Shown piece by piece: positions 31,613 to 37,357 of a stretch of 37,357 nt of DNA (its first letter is position 1; the number at the start of each line of letters is the position of its first letter). The notes below the pieces were generated by a model that was not told the DNA's origin, did no database searches, and saw nothing but the letters and a program-made list of their open reading frames with translations. The position numbers were made by a program, and so were the translations under genes. The stretch is from Lachnospiraceae bacterium. GTDB taxonomy: Bacteria; Bacillota; Clostridia; Lachnospirales; Lachnospiraceae. The stretch lies in NCBI GenBank assembly GCA_016297945.1, contig JAEDFR010000017.1, positions 1 to 37,357 on the forward strand. Reading direction: 5' to 3'.

Positions 31613-33184
31613 ATGAGTAAAGCACCTACCGTATTATTAATTTTGGACGGCTATGGATTAAATGAAAAGACCGAAGGAAATGCCGTTGCAATGGCAAAAA
31701 CCCCGGTCATGGACCGTATGATGAAAGAATACCCCTTTGTAAAAGGAAATGCATCCGGTATGGCAGTCGGACTTCCGGATGGACAGATGGGCAATTCTGA
31801 GGTCGGTCATCTGAATATGGGTGCAGGCCGTATCGTATATCAGGAATTAACCCGTATTACCAAAGAAATTCAGGATGGTACTTTTTTTACAAATCCGGCA
31901 CTTGTTGCAGCTGTTGAAAACTGCAAGAAAAACAATTCTGCACTTCATGCGTTCGGATTAATTTCCGATGGTGGTGTACACAGTCATTTAACACATTTAT
32001 ATGGTCTGTTGGAAATGGCAAAAAAGAATGATTTGGACAAGGTTTATGTTCATTGTTTCTTAGACGGTCGAGATACACCTCCGGCTTCCGGAAAGGATTT
32101 TGTGGCAGAACTGGAAGCAGAAATGGCAAAAATCGGAGTTGGTGAAGTTGCTTCTGTATCCGGTCGTTATTATGCAATGGACCGTGATAACAATTATGAT
32201 CGTGTGCAGTTAGCATACGATGCGCTGGTTAAGGGAGAAGGCTTACAGGCTTCTAGTGCAACCGGAGCAATTCAGGAATCTTATGACAGAGACGAAACAG
32301 ACGAGTTTGTAAAACCTACCGTTATTATGAAGGATGGTGCACCTATTGCAACAATTCAGGATAAGGACAGTGTGGTATTTATCAACTTCCGTCCTGATCG
32401 TGCAAGAGAGATTACAAGATGCTTCTGTTGTGAAGATGATTTCTTCGCAGATAAAGCTTTTAGCCGTGATAAAAAACTGGATTTATATTATGTATGTTTT
32501 ACAGAATATGATCCTACCATTCCCAATAAGGATGTTGCATTCCATAAAGTTTCCGTAACCAATACCTTTGGTGAGTGGCTTGCTGCTAATAAAATGAGAC
32601 AGGCCCGTATCGCTGAAACTGAAAAATATGCGCATGTAACGTTCTTCTTCAACGGTGGTGTGGAAGAACCGAATGAAGGAGAAGAAAGAATTTTGGTTAA
32701 TTCTCCCAAATATGTTGCAACTTACGATGAGAAGCCTCGTATGAGTGCTTATACCGTTTGTGATAAATTAAGTGAAGCCATTACTGCAAAGGATGAAAAC
32801 GGTGATGCATATTATGATGTTATTATATGTAACTTTGCAAATCCGGACATGGTAGGTCATACCGGTGTACTGGATGCGGCAGTAAAGGCAGTTGAGGTTA
32901 TTGATGAATGTCTGGGTGAATTGGAAAAATTCATCAAAGAAGTTGGCGGCGTGATGTTTATCTGTGCTGACCACGGTAATGCAGAGCAGCTTGTTGATTA
33001 CGAAACAGGAGCTCCGTTTACAGCACATACAACCAATCCGGTTCCTTTTATTCTCGTGAATGCAGATCCTTCCTACAAGCTTCGTGAGGGCGGATGCTTA
33101 GCTGACATCATTCCTACATTGATTGAACTTATGGGAAAAGAACAGCCGGCTGAAATGACAGGAAAATCTTTATTAATTAAATAA
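31613..33184 (+). CDS. gpmI: 2,3-bisphosphoglycerate-independent phosphoglycerate mutase
   Basis: 523 residues. A manganese-dependent enzyme that interconverts 3- and 2-phosphoglycerate through a phospho-serine intermediate. Early VLLILDGYGLN gives the first metal Asp. Catalytic Ser62 is in MGNSEVGHLNMGAGR. LDGRDTPPASG, RYYAMDRDNNYDR and FRPDRAREIT are substrate-binding, with the late metal motifs FANPDMVGHTG and CADHGNAE. Length is a little above the usual 505-515. A good AAAGGAG precedes the ATG. It has its own promoter, separated from gap-pgk-tpiA by two unrelated genes. No eno follows. Confidence 0.97.
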   Translation: MSKAPTVLLILDGYGLNEKTEGNAVAMAKTPVMDRMMKEYPFVKGNASGMAVGLPDGQMGNSEVGHLNMGAGRIVYQELTRITKEIQDGTFFTNPALVAAVENCKKNNSALHAFGLISDGGVHSHLTHLYGLLEMAKKNDLDKVYVHCFLDGRDTPPASGKDFVAELEAEMAKIGVGEVASVSGRYYAMDRDNNYDRVQLAYDALVKGEGLQASSATGAIQESYDRDETDEFVKPTVIMKDGAPIATIQDKDSVVFINFRPDRAREITRCFCCEDDFFADKAFSRDKKLDLYYVCFTEYDPTIPNKDVAFHKVSVTNTFGEWLAANKMRQARIAETEKYAHVTFFFNGGVEEPNEGEERILVNSPKYVATYDEKPRMSAYTVCDKLSEAITAKDENGDAYYDVIICNFANPDMVGHTGVLDAAVKAVEVIDECLGELEKFIKEVGGVMFICADHGNAEQLVDYETGAPFTAHTTNPVPFILVNADPSYKLREGGCLADIIPTLIELMGKEQPAEMTGKSLLIK

Positions 33185-33208
33185 AGTGTGATATTTGAAT
33201 AATTCATG

Positions 33209-33245
33209 AAAAAGTCTCCATGCTATAAGCATAGGAGGCTTTTTT
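33209..33245 (+). terminator. gpmI terminator hairpin that also holds the yitT ribosome site
   Basis: Left arm 33209-33224 (AAAAAGTCTCCATGCT) pairs with right arm 33228-33245 (one T-G wobble, one bulged A), followed by six T: a normal terminator shape. The right arm contains AGGAGG (33233-33238), 8 nt before the ATG of the next gene. Transcripts that pass the hairpin would have the ribosome site paired. Confidence 0.8.
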
Positions 33246-33246
33246 G

Positions 33247-34083
33247 ATGAAAAAATTTCTGATTATTTCTGTCTTTTCCTTTTTATATGCGGTTGCGGTT
33301 GCTTTGTTTCTCGATCCAAATGAACTGGCACCTGGCGGTGTTACCGGTATTTCAATTCTACTAAATTATGTTACACCAATCCCAACCGGAACCTGGGTGT
33401 TTCTGTTAAATATACCGTTACTTTTTATTGCATGGAAAAAATTTGGTTTATCCTTTCTGTTGTGGACGATATATTCTCTTGCAATTATATCGGTATCAAC
33501 GAATCTGTTGGGGATTTTTCCGGCGCTGTCAAATGATACTTTGGCAGCGACGTTATCCGGTGCTGTACTAAGCGGAGTTTCCCTTGGGGGAATTATCAGG
33601 ATGCGTGCAACAACCGGTGGACTGGATATTGTAATTCGCCTTCTGCGTAGAAAATATCCACATATGAAAACAGGAAGTCTTTATTTGATTTTAGACAGTA
33701 TCATTATTTTTGCCGCTATGATTATTTTTAAAAGTATTGAAAAGGGAATCTATGCCGGAATTGCAGTTTTTGTGACCTCTTATATTATGGATCTTGTATT
33801 ATATGGTAAAGATGAAGCTTCTTTGTTTTTTATCGTGTCCAATCATGCCAATGAGGTTTCCGATTGCTTAATGAAAAAACTACATGTCGGTGTGACAATT
33901 CTTCACGGTGAAGGTGCCTATGAAAAAAAAGAAAAGAAAATTCTGCTCTGCGCAACAAGAAAATCACAGGCACCCAAATTGGAACAGATTGTAAAAGAAA
34001 TAGATTCCACAGCATTTTTGATTAAAACAGGCGCGAATGAGATTTATGGAGAAGGATACAAAAAATATGAAGAATTAGAATAG
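33247..34083 (+). CDS. YitT family membrane protein (DUF161 + DUF2179)
   Basis: 278 residues. About five or six helices (near 4-22, 45-62, 68-90, 95-120, 140-160 and 165-180), with the family signature ALFLDPNELAPGGVTGIS close to the start and RATTGGLDIVIRLLRRKYPH in the middle, then a soluble DUF2179 domain (about 195-278). Function of the family is not established; transport roles are only suggested. ATG 33247 is chosen, not TTG 33244, for spacing from AGGAGG. Expression probably depends on read-through from gpmI, since the ribosome site lies in the terminator arm and no separate promoter is seen. The stop codon is inside the next terminator stem. Confidence 0.88.
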   Translation: MKKFLIISVFSFLYAVAVALFLDPNELAPGGVTGISILLNYVTPIPTGTWVFLLNIPLLFIAWKKFGLSFLLWTIYSLAIISVSTNLLGIFPALSNDTLAATLSGAVLSGVSLGGIIRMRATTGGLDIVIRLLRRKYPHMKTGSLYLILDSIIIFAAMIIFKSIEKGIYAGIAVFVTSYIMDLVLYGKDEASLFFIVSNHANEVSDCLMKKLHVGVTILHGEGAYEKKEKKILLCATRKSQAPKLEQIVKEIDSTAFLIKTGANEIYGEGYKKYEELE

Positions 34084-34119
34084 GTGTCAAGCAAAAAGAC
34101 TTGACACCTATTGTTTTTT
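34079..34119 (+). terminator. Terminator of yitT
   Basis: A 13-bp perfect stem, AATAGGTGTCAAG (34079-34091) with CTTGACACCTATT (34100-34112), 8-nt loop, then GTTTTTT. The yitT stop codon is part of the left arm and the next gene's -35 box is part of the right arm. Confidence 0.92.
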
Positions 34120-34129
34120 CGTGTATGAT
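34101..34129 (+). promoter_or_regulatory. ylxM-ffh promoter
   Basis: Consensus TTGACA (34101-34106) within the right arm of the preceding terminator, 17-nt spacer that contains the terminator's T run, and TATGAT (34124-34129). Confidence 0.8.
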
Positions 34130-34161
34130 GCAATAGGTGTTTAAGAAAACAGGTGAATGAT

Positions 34162-34497
34162 ATGGAAAAAATCGTAGCACAAAATCTGCTTTATGATTTT
34201 TATGGTGATTTGCTTACGAATCATCAGCAAAAGGTATATCAGGATGCGGTCTTTAACGATATGTCGCTTTCTGAAGTGGCAGACTGTTATGGGATTACCA
34301 GACAAGGGGCTTTTGATTTATTAAAGCGATGCGATAAAATCATGCAGGGATATGAAGAAAAATTACATTTGATAGCGCGTTTTTCCAAAGCAAAAGATAC
34401 TTTACATCAGATACAGCAGTTGTTGGATGACAATTCGTTTCCCGACAACAGAGAAAAAATATCCGAACTGGTCACAGAAATAATAGAGGAGCTATAG
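34162..34497 (+). CDS. ylxM: YlxM/p13 family helix-turn-helix protein, SRP-associated
   Basis: 111 residues. A small protein resembling the sigma-70 region 4 helix-turn-helix: NHQQKVYQDAVFNDMSLSEVADCYGITRQGAFDLLKRCDK at about 20-59. YlxM is almost always encoded next to ffh in Firmicutes and has been linked to the SRP pathway in streptococci. A direct DNA-binding role is not shown. ATG 34162 is chosen with AGGTGA at 5 nt; GTG 34153 is inside that ribosome site. It ends 3 nt before ffh. Confidence 0.92.
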   Translation: MEKIVAQNLLYDFYGDLLTNHQQKVYQDAVFNDMSLSEVADCYGITRQGAFDLLKRCDKIMQGYEEKLHLIARFSKAKDTLHQIQQLLDDNSFPDNREKISELVTEIIEEL

Positions 34498-34500
34498 TGC

Positions 34501-35874
34501 ATGGCATTTGAAAGCTTAACTGATAAATTACAAAATGTCTTTAAGAATTTAAGAAGTAAAGGACGTCTTACGGAAGAAGATGTAAAGAGTGCCTGTAAAG
34601 AAGTTAAGATGGCTCTGTTAGAAGCGGATGTCAACTTCAAGGTTGTTAAACAGTTTGTTAAGACAATTGAAGAACGGGCAGTCGGCACCGAAGTGTTAAA
34701 CGGACTAAATCCGGGACAGATGGTTATCAAAATTGTAAATGAGGAATTGATTAACCTGATGGGTTCCGAGGGAGCCGAGATACAGTTTCAGCCCGGGAAA
34801 TCTATTACCGTCATTATGATGTGTGGTCTTCAGGGTGCCGGTAAAACTACGACAACGGCAAAGCTTGCCGGAAAGTTTAAATTAAAAGGAAAAAAATCAC
34901 TTCTTGTAGCATGTGATGTTTACAGACCCGCTGCCATTAAGCAGTTGGAAGTAAATGGTAAAAAAATGGGTGTTGATGTATTTTCCATGGGTGAAAATCA
35001 CAAACCTGTTGATATTGCAAAAGCAGCAATGGAACATGCCAAAAAGAATGCTTACAATGTTGTGATTTTAGATACAGCCGGACGTCTTCATATTGATGAA
35101 GATATGATGGCAGAGCTTTCACAGATCAAAGAAGTCATCGATGTACATCAGACGATTTTGGTTGTGGATGTCATGACCGGTCAGGATGCAGTCAATGTTG
35201 CTAAAGAATTCGATGATAAGATCGGTATCGACGGTGTTATTCTTACGAAAGTCGATGGCGATTCCAGAGGTGGTGCCGCACTTTCCGTAAAAGCCGTTAC
35301 CGGCAAACCAATTCTTTATGCAGGTATGGGAGAAAAGCTGGAGGATTTGGAACAGTTTTATCCGGACCGTATGGCAAATCGCATTCTTGGCATGGGTGAT
35401 GTGCTTACCCTGATTGAAAAAGCACAGCAAAACATCGATATTGATGAAGATAAAGAAAAAGAAATGGCATCCCGCCTAAAGAAAGGTAAGATGGATTTTA
35501 ATGATTACCTTGAAAGCATGAAACAAATGCGTAATATGGGCGGTATGGGAGCAATTCTTTCCATGATGGGAATGGGTTCCCAGCTTGAAGATGCCATTGA
35601 TGATAAAGAGCTTGCCAGAACAGAGGCAATCGTTCTTTCCATGACACCGGCAGAAAGGGCAAACCCCAAGCTCTTAAATCCAAGCAGAAAGCACAGGATT
35701 GCAAAAGGTGCCGGCGTGGATATTTCGATAGTGAACCGTTTTATCAAGCAGTTTGAACAGTCCCAAAAAATGATGAAACAGATCCCCGGTATGATGGGTG
35801 GAAAACGTGGTATGATGGGCGGCCTTGGCAATATGTTAGGCGGTAAAAAAGGTGGAATGAGATTTCCATTTTAG
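34501..35874 (+). CDS. ffh: Signal recognition particle protein Ffh
   Basis: 457 residues. GTPase of the SRP; binds signal sequences and 4.5S RNA and docks with FtsY to bring ribosomes to the Sec translocon. N domain at 1-90; G domain with GLQGAGKTTTT (109-119), DVYRPAA, LDTAGRLH, TKVDGDSRGG; M domain after about 320 with the RNA-binding SRKHRIAKGAG and a Met/Gly-rich tail that forms the signal-sequence groove. GAGGAG lies 9-10 nt before the ATG. Transcribed with ylxM. No 4.5S RNA gene was seen in this window. Confidence 0.97.
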   Translation: MAFESLTDKLQNVFKNLRSKGRLTEEDVKSACKEVKMALLEADVNFKVVKQFVKTIEERAVGTEVLNGLNPGQMVIKIVNEELINLMGSEGAEIQFQPGKSITVIMMCGLQGAGKTTTTAKLAGKFKLKGKKSLLVACDVYRPAAIKQLEVNGKKMGVDVFSMGENHKPVDIAKAAMEHAKKNAYNVVILDTAGRLHIDEDMMAELSQIKEVIDVHQTILVVDVMTGQDAVNVAKEFDDKIGIDGVILTKVDGDSRGGAALSVKAVTGKPILYAGMGEKLEDLEQFYPDRMANRILGMGDVLTLIEKAQQNIDIDEDKEKEMASRLKKGKMDFNDYLESMKQMRNMGGMGAILSMMGMGSQLEDAIDDKELARTEAIVLSMTPAERANPKLLNPSRKHRIAKGAGVDISIVNRFIKQFEQSQKMMKQIPGMMGGKRGMMGGLGNMLGGKKGGMRFPF

Positions 35875-35926
35875 AGAAATCTCTTCATAAATAAATGTTT
35901 TTTAATAATTTCGGAGGTAAGAAAAA

Positions 35927-36172
35927 ATGGCAGTAAAAATCAGATTAAGAAGAATGGGCGAAAAGAGAAACGCAATCTACAGAGTTATCGTAGCAGATTC
36001 ACGTTCTCCCAGAGATGGTAGATTTATCGAAGAAATCGGTACTTACAATCCCAATGTAGAGCCTTATGCTTTCACAGTTAATGAAGAATTAGCAAAAAAA
36101 TGGTTAGCAGCAGGTGCTCAGCCTACAGATGTTGTTAGCAGACTTTTCAAGAATGCCGGTATCGAAAAATAA
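35927..36172 (+). CDS. rpsP: 30S ribosomal protein S16
   Basis: 81 residues, the usual S16 length. MAVKIRLRRMGEKRNAIYRVIVADSRSPRDGRFIEEIGTYNP-type start with all conserved positions, including the RDGRFIE loop. S16 helps the 16S 5' domain fold during 30S assembly. GGAGG is 9 nt before the ATG. It starts 53 bases after ffh in the conserved order ffh-rpsP-khpA-rimM-trmD. No S16 autoregulatory structure was recognised. Confidence 0.97.
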   Translation: MAVKIRLRRMGEKRNAIYRVIVADSRSPRDGRFIEEIGTYNPNVEPYAFTVNEELAKKWLAAGAQPTDVVSRLFKNAGIEK

Positions 36173-36224
36173 TTTTTGATATAAGTAGTCTGGAAACCTT
36201 GTCATAACACTTTGGAGGTGGATT

Positions 36225-36455
36225 ATGAAAGAATTAGTAGAAGTCATTGCAAAAGCACTGGTAGATAATCCGGATGAAGTTGTTGTAACAGAAAAAGAAG
36301 AAGAAAAACATGTTACAATTGAATTGCGTGTTGCCTCTTCAGATATGGGAAAAGTAATCGGAAAACAGGGACGTATTGCAAAAGCAATTCGCTCTGTCGT
36401 AAAAGCAGCTTCATTAAACGAAAATAAGAAGGTCGACGTAGAAATCGTCGAATAA
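36225..36455 (+). CDS. khpA: KhpA, small KH-domain RNA-binding protein
   Basis: 76 residues, one KH domain. MKELVEVIAKALVDNPDEV start, then MGKVIGKQGRIAKAIRSVV with the GxxG loop (GKQG). In Firmicutes KhpA pairs with KhpB (Jag/EloR) and affects small RNAs and cell elongation. Also called YlqC. GGAGG is close to the ATG. It lies between rpsP and rimM as in most Firmicutes. Confidence 0.95.
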   Translation: MKELVEVIAKALVDNPDEVVVTEKEEEKHVTIELRVASSDMGKVIGKQGRIAKAIRSVVKAASLNENKKVDVEIVE

Positions 36456-36474
36456 TATGGATGCTTAATTTTGG

Positions 36475-36506
36475 GGCTGAGATAACTTAGGTTGTCTCAG
36501 CCTTTT
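36475..36506 (+). terminator. Rho-independent terminator of ylxM-ffh-rpsP-khpA
   Basis: GGCTGAGATAAC (36475-36486) pairs with GTTGTCTCAGCC (36491-36502, one wobble), TTAG loop, then TTTT only, so read-through into rimM is possible. Confidence 0.85.
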
Positions 36507-36604
36507 ATGCAATTATATGATATGATACCAGGGGAAAACATACTTTTCATGTTCGCATGTGTAGCAGTCTGTTGGTATTATAGAGTTAAAAGAGAGGAAA
36601 TAGT

Positions 36605-37132
36605 TTGGAAGATTTATTACAGGTTGGAATATTATCATCGACACACGGCGTCAGAGGAGAAATAAAAGTTTTTCCGACAACGGATGATGTGAAGCGATTT
36701 AAAAAGAATAAAGAGTATATCTTGGGAACGAAAAACGGAAATATGGATGTCAGGGTAGAAAGTGTTAAGTTTTTTAAACAGTTTGTTATATTGAAATTTG
36801 AAGGAATTGACACACTGGATGATATTTTGGTATACAAAGGTTGTAGTCTGTATGTTAATCGTGCCCATGCAGTAAAACTCCAAAAAGATGAGTATTTTAT
36901 TGCGGATTTAATCGACATGGAAGTTTTTGATGTAGATGACAATTATATCGGAAAGCTGACCGATGTATTGGAAACCGGAGCAAATGATGTTTATGAGATT
37001 ACGACAGAAGATGATAAAACTTATTTGTTTCCGGCAATTAAGGAATGTATCAAAAAGGTTGATATGGAAAAAAGAAAGATTACGGCTTATGTTATGCCGG
37101 GCTTAATGGAAGATATTACTTCAGAGGATTAA
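36605..37132 (+). CDS. rimM: Ribosome maturation factor RimM
   Basis: 175 residues. A 16S rRNA processing factor that binds S19 and helps form the 30S head. N-terminal barrel with LQVGILSSTHGVRGEIKVFPTTDD, then a PRC-barrel domain from about 90 (EYFIADLIDMEVFDVDD, VLETGANDVYEI, LFPAIKECI). The start codon is TTG 36605; AGAGGAAA lies about 7 nt upstream and no ATG gives a complete N-terminus. trmD begins 3 nt after the stop. A promoter in the 98-base gap after the khpA terminator is not clear; TATTAT at 36576-36581 lacks a good -35. Confidence 0.95.
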   Translation: MEDLLQVGILSSTHGVRGEIKVFPTTDDVKRFKKNKEYILGTKNGNMDVRVESVKFFKQFVILKFEGIDTLDDILVYKGCSLYVNRAHAVKLQKDEYFIADLIDMEVFDVDDNYIGKLTDVLETGANDVYEITTEDDKTYLFPAIKECIKKVDMEKRKITAYVMPGLMEDITSED

Positions 37133-37135
37133 TAT

Positions 37136-37357
37136 ATGTTTTTTCATGTTTTAACATTATTTCCTGATATGATCATGGATGGCTTAAATACCAGTATTCT
37201 CGGAAAGGCCATGGAACGCGGCTGCATCCGTGCGGAGGCTGTGAATATCAGGGATTATACATTAGATAAGCATTTAAAGGTTGATGATTATACGTATGGT
37301 GGCGGTGCCGGAATGCTGATGCAGGCACAGCCTGTTTATGATTGCACCATGGCAGTT
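37136..37357 (+). CDS. trmD: tRNA (guanine37-N1)-methyltransferase TrmD (3' partial)
   Basis: The first 74 residues of TrmD, cut by the window end. TrmD uses S-adenosylmethionine to make m1G37 next to the anticodon, which prevents +1 frameshifting. The start FHVLTLFPDMI, SILGKAMERG, VNIRDYT and DDYTYGGGAGMLMQ are diagnostic of the SPOUT-class TrmD N-terminal domain. AGAGGAT precedes the ATG. It follows rimM at once, as usual. Confidence 0.96.
   Translation, partial: MFFHVLTLFPDMIMDGLNTSILGKAMERGCIRAEAVNIRDYTLDKHLKVDDYTYGGGAGMLMQAQPVYDCTMAV

Noticed and set aside
1..37357. CRISPR arrays, tRNA or rRNA genes, insertion sequences, prophage genes
   Set aside because: I looked for regularly spaced repeats, tRNA-like TTCGA arms, transposase motifs and phage proteins and found none; XerD is the housekeeping recombinase by context and length.

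Overview
The window is 37.4 kb of low-GC Gram-positive (Firmicutes) chromosome. Gene content and protein style fit the Clostridia, most likely Lachnospiraceae (inference; no 16S is present). Supporting points are AGGAGG-type ribosome sites, TTGACA/TATAAT promoters with 17-nt spacers, Firmicutes LexA boxes at recA, an RNase Y gene, RqcH, and near-consensus Spo0A DNA-binding sequence. It is mostly a core housekeeping region. I saw no rRNA, tRNA, CRISPR array, insertion sequence, prophage or defence island.

Layout. 1-2640: the Lys/Ala/Pro-rich tail of an unidentified gene, a receiver-truncated Spo0A-like regulator, and glycogen synthase glgA. 2734-9590: rqcH, then yicC-gmk-rpoZ from a strong promoter, then rimO-pgsA-cinA. 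9626-14721: an unrecognised zinc-ribbon membrane protein, LexA-controlled recA with recX, and rny. 15104-19926: purC on the minus strand, then an aspartate aminotransferase-like gene, a Nudix ADP-ribose pyrophosphatase, a diverged SpoIIM-like membrane protein and xerD. 20028-23456: a minus-strand group of DAHP synthase, SpoVB-type flippase and PHP-type histidinol phosphatase. 23714-33184: glycolytic genes gap, pgk, tpiA and gpmI, with a cation-efflux gene and a 969-residue membrane protein set between tpiA and gpmI. 33247-37357: a YitT protein, then the SRP/ribosome group ylxM-ffh-rpsP-khpA-rimM-trmD; trmD runs off the end.

How the genes work together. gap-pgk-tpiA-gpmI cover lower glycolysis, and glgA stores excess glucose. 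recA/recX and the cinA context belong to DNA repair and recombination. rny, yicC, khpA, rimM, rimO, rpsP, trmD, ffh and rqcH serve RNA turnover, ribosome assembly, protein targeting and ribosome rescue. Three sporulation-family proteins (Spo0A-like, SpoIIM-like, SpoVB-like) are scattered through the window. The first has lost most of its receiver and the second is strongly diverged, which suggests a lineage with altered or lost sporulation.

Points most worth a second look: the Spo0A-like protein without a phospho-acceptor; the multi-hairpin element between pgk and tpiA; expression signals folded into hairpins (the yitT ribosome site inside a terminator arm, the ylxM-ffh -35 box inside a terminator arm, the rny ribosome site in a small hairpin); a CinA with an apparent deletion in its N-terminal domain; and the uncharacterised zinc-ribbon and GT-C-like membrane proteins. 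I did not find a clearly new multi-gene system.
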